From contig NZ_KQ948149.1 of NCBI RefSeq assembly GCF_001513955.1, positions 778,227-842,226 on the forward strand: a DNA stretch of 64,000 nucleotides, in the 5' to 3' direction. Within the stretch, counting starts at the first letter, position 1, and every line of letters starts with the position of its first letter. This document shows, piece by piece, positions 43,199-51,988 of the stretch. The notes under the pieces were generated by a model that worked only from the letters and a program-made list of their open reading frames with translations, had not been told where the DNA came from and searched no databases. The stretch comes from Streptomyces pseudovenezuelae. GTDB taxonomy: Bacteria > Actinomycetota > Actinomycetes > Streptomycetales > Streptomycetaceae. The position numbers and the translations under genes are program-made.

Positions 43199-43975
43199 TC
43201 AGTTCCCCTTGGCCAGGCCCCGGCGGATCGCGATCTCCACCGCCGAACGGTCGCCGTCCGGGCGGTCCGGCCCGTACGGCTCGGCCGGGAGCAGAGGCGG
43301 CTGCGCCATGAAACGCGGCCGTGTGCCGTGGTGGGGCTGGGCCGCGTGGACCAGGAAGGGGTGGCAGAGGTAGACGTCACCGGGGCTCCCGGTGGCGAGG
43401 GCGACCGGGCGGTGCGCCGAGGCCTCGTCCACCTTCGGGCCCAACTCCAGGAAGGAGGCGCCCTCTTCGCCGTACGGCTCCAGGACCGGGGGTACGTCGA
43501 GATGGGAGCCCACCCTGATACGGGTCGGGGCGTCGGACTCGGTGACCTCGCTGAACAGGAACAGCATCAGCAGGGCGCGGTCCCTGGAGCGCAGGTTGGT
43601 GTGGTACCTGCCGGGCGGCGCGCCCTCGGGGAGGTAGCTGCCCTCGATGTGCCAGCCAGCGTCGTCGGGTTCCTCCGCGTGCGGAAAACGCAACGGGAAG
43701 CTGCCCAGGGAGTAGCGGGACTGCCAGCGGTCCTCGCCCACCAGCAGGTCGAACGCCTCGTGCAGGACCGGGGTGTTCGCGGCCGCCGCGAACGGACCCT
43801 GTGCCATCCCGGCCACCCACACCACGGGGTCCTTCCAGGAGGCCGGGTCCGCAGGGTCGTAGCCCGTCTCCCGCCACAGCAGCGACGCGCAGTGCTGGGC
43901 GACGCGGGGCGGGAAGGCGCCCTCGATCCTCACGAATCCGTCGTCGAGGAAGCGCTCCACCAGTTCGTCGTCCAT
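43199..43975 (-). CDS. Phytanoyl-CoA dioxygenase (PhyH) family protein
   Basis: A 258-residue iron/2-oxoglutarate-dependent oxygenase-type protein. The first metal-ligand motif reads AGWHIEGSYLPEG, so the usual H-x-D is H-x-E, and the distal His is in VYLCHPFLVHAAQPHHG, followed by the 2-oxoglutarate-binding Arg in TRPRFMAQPPLL. H-x-E is known in some relatives such as clavaminate synthase, so activity is possible. The ATG at 43975 is the best internal start; upstream in-frame sequence is not protein-like. It converges on GH6 with a 40-base gap and has no evident link to the cellulases. Confidence 0.85.
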   Translation of the reverse strand: MDDELVERFLDDGFVRIEGAFPPRVAQHCASLLWRETGYDPADPASWKDPVVWVAGMAQGPFAAAANTPVLHEAFDLLVGEDRWQSRYSLGSFPLRFPHAEEPDDAGWHIEGSYLPEGAPPGRYHTNLRSRDRALLMLFLFSEVTESDAPTRIRVGSHLDVPPVLEPYGEEGASFLELGPKVDEASAHRPVALATGSPGDVYLCHPFLVHAAQPHHGTRPRFMAQPPLLPAEPYGPDRPDGDRSAVEIAIRRGLAKGN

Positions 43976-44123
43976 GGGGTCATCCTGGGGGTCCGGCAGC
44001 GGTGGACGCATCCCGTTTTCGTGCCGTCCGCCGTGCCGCGTTTCTTGCCGTCGTGGCAACATCGCCGGCTTCTTCGCGGTGCGTCGGCGCACGCTGGCCG
44101 CGTCCCGACGAGAGGCTGGCAGC

Positions 44124-45008
44124 ATGGCGCACGACGACGACACCCGCGGTCACCACCACGACCACACCGACATCGACTGGTCCCGGATGGCCGGGCATCT
44201 TCAGACCCAGGCGGAACTGTTCACGCCGCTGTACGAGCGGGCCCTGGCCTGGCTCGGGCACAAGCAGACCGAGCCGGGCCTGATCGTGGACGCGGGCAGT
44301 GGGCCCGGGGTGCTGTCCTGTCTGCTGGCCGAGGCGTTCCCGGGGGCCAGGGTGGTCGCCGTCGACGGGGCCGAGCCGCTGCTGGAGCGGGCGCGGGCCC
44401 GGGCCGAGCGGCTCGGAGTCGCCGACCGCTTCGGCACCCTCGCCGGTGAACTGCCCGGAGCCCTCGACGACTTGGACTATCCGGTCGACCTGCTCTGGGC
44501 CAGCCGGAGCCTGCACCACCTGGGGGACCAGCGGGCCGGGATCGCCGCGTTCGCCGCGCGGCTGGCGCGGGGCGGCACCCTGGCGCTGATGGAGGGCGGG
44601 CTGCCGGCGCGCTTCCTGCCCCGGGACATCGGGATCGGGCGGCCCGGCCTGCAGGCGCGGCTCGACGCGCTGGAGGAGGAGTGGTTCGCCCGGATGCGGG
44701 CCGGGCTGCCCGACTCCGTCGCCGAGGTCGAGGACTGGACCGCGCTGATGGCCGCCGCGGAGCTGCGGCACACCGGTACGCGCAGCTTCATGCTGGATCT
44801 TCCGGCGCCGACGACCGACCGGGCCCGCGCGTACATCGCCGCGTCGCTCGGGCGGCTGCGGGACGTGTTCGGGGAGCAGTTGGACGCGGACGACCGCGAC
44901 ACCCTCGACCGGCTGCTCGATCCCGAGGACGCGGCGAGCGTGCACCGCCGGGCGGATCTGTTCGTGCTGGCCGTGCACACCGTGCACACCGCGGTGCGGC
45001 CCGGCTGA
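44124..45008 (+). CDS. Class I SAM-dependent methyltransferase
   Basis: A 294-residue methyltransferase. A His-rich N-terminus (RGHHHDHTDIDW) precedes a Rossmann domain with the SAM loop LIVDAGSGPGVLSCLLAEAF near residue 53 and ARVVAVDGAEPLLERARA, then DLLWASRSLHHLGDQRAG and RGGTLALMEGG. The C-terminal part (LDLPAPTTDRARAYIAASLG) is typical of small-molecule methyltransferases of actinomycetes. ATG 44124 follows GAGAGGCTGG. Its 3' 532 bases are overlapped antisense by the open frame of the membrane glycosyltransferase. Confidence 0.88.
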   Translation: MAHDDDTRGHHHDHTDIDWSRMAGHLQTQAELFTPLYERALAWLGHKQTEPGLIVDAGSGPGVLSCLLAEAFPGARVVAVDGAEPLLERARARAERLGVADRFGTLAGELPGALDDLDYPVDLLWASRSLHHLGDQRAGIAAFAARLARGGTLALMEGGLPARFLPRDIGIGRPGLQARLDALEEEWFARMRAGLPDSVAEVEDWTALMAAAELRHTGTRSFMLDLPAPTTDRARAYIAASLGRLRDVFGEQLDADDRDTLDRLLDPEDAASVHRRADLFVLAVHTVHTAVRPG

Positions 45009-46399
45009 GGGCGGGCCTGGGCAGGCGCGCGGACGTACTCCGTGACGCGAGCGCCCCGGACCTCCTGGACCCGGCCGGGCGCGAAGCAGTCGGCCAGGAT
45101 CCTGCGCTTGATCCGCTCCAGCGGTGTGGGGTCCAGCGGCTCGCCCACCGGGTCGGAGACCGCGACGATCCGTTCCGTCGCCAGCATGCGGGCGCGCAGG
45201 ACGGCGGCGGTCACCTCCGTGCCGTACAGGGTCCCCGAGGCGGCCGGGCCACGGGCCAGGGCCAGGTCGCGCAGCCGCCGCACCGATCCCGGGTCGGCCA
45301 GGGACCACACCCGGCGCCGGGACGGCAGGTAGAGGACGCCGTCGGCGCGGACCGAGGCCATCGCCCGGGTGACCGCGGCGGCATCGTCGGTGCGGCTGTC
45401 CGGGGTGCGCACCTGGAGGGTGACCGGCAGCAGCGCGAGCAGGGCCACGCCCATGACGAGCGCCCGGGTCCGGCCCAGCCGGTCGAGGGCCGCCCCGATC
45501 AGGAGGGCCGCGCCCGCCTGGCCGTAGAGGACGTAACGGTCCACGTAGAGCGGCTTCAGCGGGGTCAGGAGCAGCAGGGTCAGCGCGGGCAGGACCGTCA
45601 GGGGCAGCGCCAGGCGGGGCAGCGGGCCGTGCCGGAGCGGGAGGGCACACGCCAGGGCCAGTGCGGTCGTCGCGGCGAAGCCGAGCAGCGCGCCCGCCCC
45701 CGGGCCGCCGATCCACGACACCTGGTCCGACTGGCGCGTGCTCAGCGCGGCCAGGGGAGCCAGACCGGCGCAGACCACGAGGGCCACCCGCAGGGCGGGG
45801 CGGCGGGCCGGACGCTGAAGAGCCGACAGGTGCGCGGGCACGGCCAGCACCGCGAACTCGTGGAGCAGGCAGGCGAGGAGCAGGACCGTGCCGTACGCCG
45901 CCCAGGCACCTGCCGTACGCCGGTCCGCCGCCCGCACCAGCAGGTACGTCGCCCAGACCACCAACGCGCAGACGAGCGCGTAGGAGCGGCCCTCCTGCGC
46001 GTACCGCTGGACCGGCGGGAGCACGGCGAAGGCGAGGCCGGCCAGCAGGCCCGCGCGCGTTCCGGCGAGGCGGTGACCCAGCAGGGCGAGTCCGGCCGCG
46101 GCCACCGCCGTCGCCAGGACCGAGGGAAGGCGGAGCACCAGGAGCGGGTCCGCACCCTCGCACACCCGGAACAGGGCGTGCATGAACAGGTAGTACAGGC
46201 CGTGCACGGCGTCGGCGTTGCCCAGCGCCGCCCACAGGTCGGGCAGCGAGCGCCGCGCCATGTCGTACGTCACCACCTCGTCCCGCCATATGCTGCCGTC
46301 GCGCCGGACGCCCCACAGGCCGAGGGCGAGGGAGAACACGGCCGGGACGAGGGTGTGCCGGGGGAACCGGGCGCGGGGCGCGGACGGGGCGGACGGCAA
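44477..46399 (-). CDS. GT39-like membrane glycosyltransferase, with probable stop-loss extension
   Basis: The recognisable protein is about 465 residues (46399 to about 45000): a polytopic glycosyltransferase of the family 39/ArnT type using lipid-linked sugar donors, with the early acidic motif SIWRDEVVTYDMARRSL, YYLFMHALFRVCEGADPL, about ten membrane helices and PLYVDRYVLYGQAGAALL. No stop codon occurs at the expected end; the frame runs another 175 codons through the antisense of the methyltransferase as Ser/Arg-rich non-globular sequence. The start is a TTG at 46399 with no strong ribosome-binding site, so start and end are both uncertain. Confidence 0.68.
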   Translation of the reverse strand: MPSAPSAPRARFPRHTLVPAVFSLALGLWGVRRDGSIWRDEVVTYDMARRSLPDLWAALGNADAVHGLYYLFMHALFRVCEGADPLLVLRLPSVLATAVAAAGLALLGHRLAGTRAGLLAGLAFAVLPPVQRYAQEGRSYALVCALVVWATYLLVRAADRRTAGAWAAYGTVLLLACLLHEFAVLAVPAHLSALQRPARRPALRVALVVCAGLAPLAALSTRQSDQVSWIGGPGAGALLGFAATTALALACALPLRHGPLPRLALPLTVLPALTLLLLTPLKPLYVDRYVLYGQAGAALLIGAALDRLGRTRALVMGVALLALLPVTLQVRTPDSRTDDAAAVTRAMASVRADGVLYLPSRRRVWSLADPGSVRRLRDLALARGPAASGTLYGTEVTAAVLRARMLATERIVAVSDPVGEPLDPTPLERIKRRILADCFAPGRVQEVRGARVTEYVRAPAQARPQPGRTAVCTVCTASTNRSARRCTLAASSGSSSRSRVSRSSASNCSPNTSRSRPSDAAMYARARSVVGAGRSSMKLRVPVCRSSAAAISAVQSSTSATESGSPARIRANHSSSSASSRACRPGRPIPMSRGRKRAGSPPSISARVPPRASRAANAAIPARWSPRWCRLRLAQSRSTG

Positions 46400-46607
46400 C
46401 CGGACCGGCCGTAGCAGGGGTCCTGGTGAGTGTGTGGCGGCGATGGCTGACTCCGGTGCGTGGCGGGAGCACGGGGCCCGAAGAGCGGGCGTGCACCGAC
46501 GAGTTCAGGGGCCGGCGGATTGTTGGGCAGCCCCGGATCGGGGCGTCAATCAATTTCGCGGGAGTTGCCGACACACGGGACGGTCGTGAGCGAAGGGGGA
46601 GACGGAC

Positions 46608-49600
46608 ATGGGGCGCCGGGAGAAACCGCTCGATCCTGGAGCGGGAGCCGTGCAGCGGCTCGCGTACGAGCTGCGCAAGCTGCGCGACGAGGCGGGCACA
46701 CCGACCTACCGCGCCATGGCCGCCCGTGCGGGCTATTCGGCGCCCACCCTCTCCGCCGCCGCGGCCGGCGAACGGCTGCCGACCCTGCCCGTGTTCCTGG
46801 TCTACGTCTCCGCGTGCGGAGGTGATCCGGGGGAGTGGGAGGCGCGGTGGCGGGCGGCCCGCGACGAGTCGGCCGACGCGCGGGTCCTCGACGACACCGA
46901 CGACGAGGACGGTCCCTATCCGGGACTCGCCCGCTTCGAGCCGGGGGACGGCGAACACTTCCACGGCCGCGACGAACTGATCGCCGAACTCGCCCGCACG
47001 ACCGCCGCGAAGAGGGTCGTGGCGGTGACCGGGGCGAGCGGCAGCGGCAAGTCGTCACTGCTGCGGGCGGGACTGATACCGGCGCTGCGGGCACCCTCGG
47101 CCACGCGGAGCCCCGAACTGGCCACCATCCGCCTCCTCACCCCCGGCTCCCACCCCCTGCGCACCCACCGGGCCCTCTTCACCCCGCACGACGGTCCCGG
47201 CGACACCCTCCTCGTCGTCGACCAGTTCGAGGAGGTCTTCACGCTCTGCGCCGACCCGGAGGAACGCGCCGGATTTCTGCGGGAGTTGCTGACGGCCGCC
47301 GACCCGGCGTCCCGGCTGCGCGCGGTGCTCGCCGTGCGGGCCGACTTCTACGGCCGGTGCGCCGAACACGGGCCGCTCGCCGAGGCCCTGCGGGACTCCA
47401 CCCTGCTCCTCGGGCCGATGCCGCCGACCGCGTTGCGGGAGGCCGTGGTCCGTCCCGCGGCCGCTCGACGACTGGTGGTGGAGCGGGCGTTGACCGCGCG
47501 GATCGTCGCGGACGTGGCCGGTGAACCGGGCGGGCTGCCGCTGATGGCCCACGCGCTGCGCGAGGTCTGGCGCCGACGCACCGGCAGGACGCTCACCCTC
47601 GCCGCCTACGAGGCCGTCGGCGGAGTCCGCGGCGCCGTCGCCCACACCGCGGAGGCCGTGCACGCCCGGTGCACCCCCGCCGAGGCCGCCGCGCTGCGCC
47701 GCCTGCTGCTGCGGATGGTGCACCCCGGCGACGGCACCGAGGACACCCGCCGGCCCGTGGACCGCACGGAACTCGACGCCGACGCGACGACGGCCCGGGT
47801 TCTCGAACTGCTCGTCCGCAACCGGCTGCTGACGGTCGACGGCAGCACCGTCGATCTCGCCCACGAGGCACTCCTCGGCGCCTGGCCACGGCTGCGCGGC
47901 TGGCTGGCCGAGGACCGTGAACGGCTGCGCCTGCACCGCGGACTCACCGAAGCCGCCCTCACCTGGGACGCGTTGGGGCGGGACGCGGGCGCCCTGTACC
48001 GGGGCACACGGCTGACGCGGGCCCGCGAGGCCTTCGGCGGCGACGGCGAACTGAACCGGCTCGAACGCGACTTCCTGGCCGCGAGCGTCGAGACCCACGA
48101 ACACGGCCGCCGCGCCGCGATCCGCGCCGCCCGCCGGCTGCGTGCCCTGACCGCGGCGCTCGCCGTCCTGCTGGTCCTGGCCATGGCCGCGGGCGCGGCC
48201 GCCTGGCGGCAGAGCGGGGTCAGCGCACGGCAGCGCGACGAGGCCGAGGCCCGCCGGGCCGCCGCCCTCGTGGACACGCTGCGCCAGGACGATCCGCGCA
48301 CCGCGATGCGGCTGGCCCTGGCCGCCTGGCGGACCGCCGACCTGCCCGAGACCCGGCAGGCCCTGCGCACGGCCGCCGCGCAGAGCGAGCGGGACGTGTT
48401 CACCGAGCCCGACCAGGGGGAGGACGCCCGGACCCAGAACGCCCCCTCCTGGCTCAGCCGGGACGGGCGGATCCTGTCCACTGTGGTGCGCGACGCGCTC
48501 GTCCAGTGGGACGTGCCGGCCCACCGCCGGCTGCGGTCGGTGACGTTCCGGGGGCTGACCGAGGGCGTCACCGACGTCAGCGAGGACGGGCGGTCCGTCG
48601 CCTACATGGCTCCTGAGGGCACCGGCCTGCTCGTCGGCGACCTCACCCGCGGCACGACGTACCGGCTGCCGCTCGGCGCCTCGCGGGACGTCGACGTGGA
48701 GTTCGCCCCGGACGGCGGCACCCTGCTCGTACGGCGTCTCCTCCACGGCGCGACCGGCTCGCGGGCCACGCTGGAGGTGTGGGACGTGGCGCGGCAGCGG
48801 ATACGGTTCCGGTACGAACGCGGCAGTGACGACGGGGCGTTGCCCGCCCAGAGCCCCGACGGCCGCTATCTCGCCTGGTGCACGGACCACGGCGGCCGGC
48901 TGCGCGTCCTCGACACCCGCGAGGCGCGCCCCGCCGCCGTCACCGTGGCCGCCGCCACCGGCGACGCCCTGTGCCGGGGCGACGAGCTCACCTTCACCGC
49001 CGACAGCCGGGGCGTGGCGGCCAGTACCTCCGAAGGGATCGTGACCTGGGACCTGCGGACCGGACGCGAACGGCCCCGGCTGCCCCTGACCGGCAGCGGG
49101 TACCTGGAGTTCGCCGGGGACTACGCCCTGACCTGGACGCCGGGCTCCGTCGCGCTGTGGCGTCCCGGCCTGCCGGAACCCGCGGACGACGGCGCGCGCG
49201 AGCCGCTGCTCACCTTCCCGGTCGACTCCTCCGCGGTGGGCGACCTGCGCCTGGACCTCGGCGCGGGCGTGCTGCGCTACCGTGAACAGGGGCGGACCGC
49301 TTCGGTGCACACCCTCTCGCTCCAGGGACTGACGGCAACCGCCTGGCGGGACAGCGCGGCACGGAGCGCCGCGTTCGACACCCGTGGCCGGCCGGTGCGG
49401 GCCGCGCGGGCACCGGCCGTCGACCGGCAGACCGTCGTCACGGTCGACCCGACCGGCCGTACCGCCCTGACCTCGGAGGGCACCCTCGTCAGCGTCTCGA
49501 CCGGCAGGCGGACCGGGGGAGGCCGCGGCGTCGAGGGCGAGGACTGGCTCACGGAGGGCGCCTTCAGCCCGGACGGCCACCGGCTCGCCGTCGCCGACGT

Positions 49601-50003
49601 CCGCGGCCGCATCACCCTGTGGGACGCGCGCTCCTGGCGCAGACTGGCCGTCCTGCGCGGCGGCGGCTCCAACCGCCACCAGCTGGCCCTCGACTTCTCC
49701 GCCGACGGCTCGCTGGTGGCCGTGAGCGACCCCGGGGGCTCGGTGCAGGTGTGGGAGACAGCCACGCCCGCTCTCCCGCCCGCGGCCCTTCCCGTGGGGG
49801 ACGCCCCGGCGCTCGCCCTCGGACTCACCCCGGACGGCGCCGAGTTGCACATCGCCACCCCCCATCTCGCCGACAGGACACTCCCGTTGGCTCCGGGCCG
49901 GGCAGCCCGGACGGTGTGCGCCCGGGTGTCGCGGGGCTTCACCGCGACCGAGTGGCGGCGCTGGTTCCCCTCGGCCGACCACCGCCGTACCTGCGGCTCT
50001 TGA
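46608..50003 (+). CDS. HTH-nSTAND1-transmembrane-WD40 signalling NTPase
   Basis: A 1,131-residue protein. Order: XRE-like HTH at about 12-70 (KLRDEAGTPTYRAMAARAGY, SAPTLSAAAAGERLPT); nSTAND1 NTPase from about 105 (DGPYPGLARFEPGDGEHFHG, Walker A VTGASGSGKSSLLRAG near 139, Walker B LLVVDQFEEVFTLC near 199); a helical arm domain; one membrane helix at about 511-533 (LTAALAVLLVLAMAAGAAAW); and a WD40-like propeller to the end with repeats such as FSPDGHRLAVADVRGRITLW. STAND NTPases switch on signal binding. ATG 46608 follows GAAGGGGGAGA. No effector gene adjoins it. Confidence 0.9.
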   Translation: MGRREKPLDPGAGAVQRLAYELRKLRDEAGTPTYRAMAARAGYSAPTLSAAAAGERLPTLPVFLVYVSACGGDPGEWEARWRAARDESADARVLDDTDDEDGPYPGLARFEPGDGEHFHGRDELIAELARTTAAKRVVAVTGASGSGKSSLLRAGLIPALRAPSATRSPELATIRLLTPGSHPLRTHRALFTPHDGPGDTLLVVDQFEEVFTLCADPEERAGFLRELLTAADPASRLRAVLAVRADFYGRCAEHGPLAEALRDSTLLLGPMPPTALREAVVRPAAARRLVVERALTARIVADVAGEPGGLPLMAHALREVWRRRTGRTLTLAAYEAVGGVRGAVAHTAEAVHARCTPAEAAALRRLLLRMVHPGDGTEDTRRPVDRTELDADATTARVLELLVRNRLLTVDGSTVDLAHEALLGAWPRLRGWLAEDRERLRLHRGLTEAALTWDALGRDAGALYRGTRLTRAREAFGGDGELNRLERDFLAASVETHEHGRRAAIRAARRLRALTAALAVLLVLAMAAGAAAWRQSGVSARQRDEAEARRAAALVDTLRQDDPRTAMRLALAAWRTADLPETRQALRTAAAQSERDVFTEPDQGEDARTQNAPSWLSRDGRILSTVVRDALVQWDVPAHRRLRSVTFRGLTEGVTDVSEDGRSVAYMAPEGTGLLVGDLTRGTTYRLPLGASRDVDVEFAPDGGTLLVRRLLHGATGSRATLEVWDVARQRIRFRYERGSDDGALPAQSPDGRYLAWCTDHGGRLRVLDTREARPAAVTVAAATGDALCRGDELTFTADSRGVAASTSEGIVTWDLRTGRERPRLPLTGSGYLEFAGDYALTWTPGSVALWRPGLPEPADDGAREPLLTFPVDSSAVGDLRLDLGAGVLRYREQGRTASVHTLSLQGLTATAWRDSAARSAAFDTRGRPVRAARAPAVDRQTVVTVDPTGRTALTSEGTLVSVSTGRRTGGGRGVEGEDWLTEGAFSPDGHRLAVADVRGRITLWDARSWRRLAVLRGGGSNRHQLALDFSADGSLVAVSDPGGSVQVWETATPALPPAALPVGDAPALALGLTPDGAELHIATPHLADRTLPLAPGRAARTVCARVSRGFTATEWRRWFPSADHRRTCGS

Positions 50004-50030
50004 CTTCGAGAACGCTTCAACTGATGTACT
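50000..50030 (+). promoter_or_regulatory. Promoter with 19-base spacer upstream of SDR gene
   Basis: TTGACT at 50000-50005 and TGTACT at 50025-50030 are 19 bases apart, with an imperfect dyad (TTGACTTCG and CGCTTCAA) between them. Long spacers with a dyad are typical of promoters activated by MerR-family regulators. No merR gene is next to it. Confidence 0.45.
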
Positions 50031-50072
50031 CCCTGCCGTCCACGAGATGACAGCAGCACTCAGGGGGAAGAC

Positions 50073-50774
50073 ATGTCCGACTCACCGGTCGCGCTCATCA
50101 CCGGCGGCGGCAGCGGTATCGGCGCCGCGGTCGCGCGGCAACTGCTCGACGCGGGGCACCGGGTGGCCGTCACCGGCCGCGGTGAGCCGCGTCTGCGCGC
50201 CTTCGCCGAGGAACTGGGCAACCCGCAGGGGCTGTTGACGTTCGTCGGCAACGCGGCCGAGTACGGCGACATCAGGGCCGCCGTGGACGGCACGCTGAAG
50301 GAGTTCGGCAGGCTGGACACGGTGGTCGCCAACGCGGGCTTCGCCACCCATGACACCGTGGCGGCGGGAGACCCCGCCGGCTGGACCGAGATGGTGCTGA
50401 CCAATGTGCTCGGCCCCGCCCTGCTCATCCGCGCCTCCATCGACGCGCTCAAGGAGACCCGCGGCCGGATCGTCCTGGTCGGCAGCGTCGCCGGGTTCGT
50501 CCACGGGCCCGGCAACATCTACGGGGCCACGAAATGGGCGGTGACCGGGCTCGCCGAGAACGCCCGCCGTGAGGTGACCGAGTTCGGCGTCGGGGTCACC
50601 CTGATCGCGCCCGGCCGGGTGGAGACGCCGTTCTGGGACGGCTACGGCAGCCTGCCGCCCGGCCATCTGCTCACCGCGGACCAGATCGCCGCGTCGGTCG
50701 TGTGGGCCGTACGGCAGCCGGAGGGCGTCGACGTCAACACCGTGGTCGTACGGCCCATCGGACAGCCCGTCTGA
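50073..50774 (+). CDS. Short-chain dehydrogenase/reductase
   Basis: A 233-residue classical SDR. NAD(P)-binding motif TGGGSGIG near residue 10, VANAG at the NNAG position, catalytic Ser in VLVGSVAGFVHG and the YxxxK pair in IYGATKWAVTGLAEN. The PGRVETPFW segment is the usual substrate loop. ATG 50073 has a GGGGGAAG site. Substrate unknown. It converges on an aldo/keto reductase gene, with a hairpin between. Confidence 0.92.
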   Translation: MSDSPVALITGGGSGIGAAVARQLLDAGHRVAVTGRGEPRLRAFAEELGNPQGLLTFVGNAAEYGDIRAAVDGTLKEFGRLDTVVANAGFATHDTVAAGDPAGWTEMVLTNVLGPALLIRASIDALKETRGRIVLVGSVAGFVHGPGNIYGATKWAVTGLAENARREVTEFGVGVTLIAPGRVETPFWDGYGSLPPGHLLTADQIAASVVWAVRQPEGVDVNTVVVRPIGQPV

Positions 50775-50799
50775 CGGCTCACGCCGGACACACGACGGC

Positions 50800-50835
50800 C
50801 GGCGGCGGGTCCCCGTGACAGGGGGCCCACCGCCG
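50800..50835. terminator. Bidirectional terminator between SDR and aldo/keto reductase
   Basis: An imperfect GC-rich hairpin, left arm CGGCGGCGGGTCCCC and right arm GGGGGCCCACCGCCG around a GTGACA loop, 26 bases after the SDR stop and 18 before the convergent stop. Confidence 0.6.
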
Positions 50836-50852
50836 ACCGAGGCGTTGGTGCG

Positions 50853-51689
50853 TCAGGCGGCGTTGAACGTCGACGGGTCCGGGCCGAGGCGCCGGTCCTC
50901 GTTGAGCGCGCTGATCGCCGCGAGGTCCTCGGTGTCCAGGCTGAAGTCGAAGACCTCGATGTTCTCCTTGATCCGGGACGGGGTCACGGACTTGGGGATC
51001 ACGACATTGCCGAGCTGGAGGTGCCAGCGCAGCACGATCTGAGCCGGGGTGCGGTCGTGCTTCCGCGCGATGGCCACGACGGCCGGGACCTCCAGGAGGC
51101 CCTTGCCGGAGCCGAGCGGCGACCAGGCCTCGGTGGCGATGCCCTGCTCCGCGTGGTACTCGCGGGCCGCGCTCTGCTGCAGGTGCGGGTGCAGCTCGAT
51201 CTGGTCGACGGCCGGGACGACGGACGTCTCGGCGATCAGCCGCTCCAGGTGCTCGGGCTCGAAGTTGGAGACGCCGATGGCCCGGATCCGGCCGTCCGCG
51301 TGCAGCTTCTCGAACGCCTTGTAGGTGTCGACGTACAGGTCGCGGGAGGGCGTGGGCCAGTGGATCAGGTACAGGTCCACGTAGTCCAGGCCGAGCTTGT
51401 CCAGCGAGGTGTCGAAGGCGCGCAGGGTCGCGTCGTAGCCCTGGTCGCTGTTCCAGAGCTTGGTGGTGACGAAGATGTCCTTGCGGGCCACTCCGGAGGC
51501 GGCGATGGCCTTGCCGGTGCCCACTTCATTGCCGTAGATCGCCGCTGTGTCGATGCTGCGGTACCCGGCCTCCAGTGCCGTGGTGACCGCGCTCTCAGCC
51601 TCGTCGTCCGGCACCTGCCAGACACCGAAACCCAGCTGGGGCATCTCGACGCCGTTGTTGAGGATGATCGGGGGGACCTTGCTGCTCAC
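50853..51689 (-). CDS. Aldo/keto reductase
   Basis: A 278-residue NADPH-dependent (alpha/beta)8-barrel reductase. The catalytic tetrad is visible as Asp and Tyr in RSIDTAAIYGNEVGTGKA, Lys in FVTTKLWNSDQ and His in DLYLIHWPTPS; IPKSVTPSRIKENIEVF is the cofactor phosphate-binding segment. Closest to the 2,5-diketo-D-gluconate reductase-like group. The GTG at 51689 (MSSKVPPIILNNGVEMPQLG) is preferred over an upstream ATG at 51737 because AAGGAT lies 10 bases before it and family members start there. Confidence 0.92.
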   Translation of the reverse strand: MSSKVPPIILNNGVEMPQLGFGVWQVPDDEAESAVTTALEAGYRSIDTAAIYGNEVGTGKAIAASGVARKDIFVTTKLWNSDQGYDATLRAFDTSLDKLGLDYVDLYLIHWPTPSRDLYVDTYKAFEKLHADGRIRAIGVSNFEPEHLERLIAETSVVPAVDQIELHPHLQQSAAREYHAEQGIATEAWSPLGSGKGLLEVPAVVAIARKHDRTPAQIVLRWHLQLGNVVIPKSVTPSRIKENIEVFDFSLDTEDLAAISALNEDRRLGPDPSTFNAA

Positions 51690-51988
51690 GAGCTCTTGAT
51701 CCTTACGGTTGTCGTCAGGTGGTACTCCCATCGTCAACGATCACGAGGCCCGATGCATTCCTGACCGCGGAATCCGTCCCGACTGACCCGCCGGTCAGCA
51801 GGCGATGGCCGAAATTGGCCGGAAATGCATCCGACGTCTTCGGTACAGACCATTGACCGCCGACGGCCCTGCCGCGACTCTGGATCGCGCCAGCCGAGCG
51901 GAATCCTGAACTCGGTTCACGGATATGAATTCGTATTGGCTTTCATCCGATGTTTCCCGTGTCTCCTGGCTCATGGAGAGGGAGGAAC
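51690..51988. promoter_or_regulatory. 299-base intergenic region ahead of the pectin operon, with candidate operators
   Basis: No gene is seen. It has a perfect 13-base palindrome TGAACTCGGTTCA (51907-51919), a 6-base inverted repeat CTGACC/GGTCAG (51783-51798), and a near-palindrome ATATGAATTCGTAT (51923-51936). The AT-rich stretch 51920-51950 is unusual for this DNA and is the likely promoter zone of the GH105-led operon. Confidence 0.5.
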
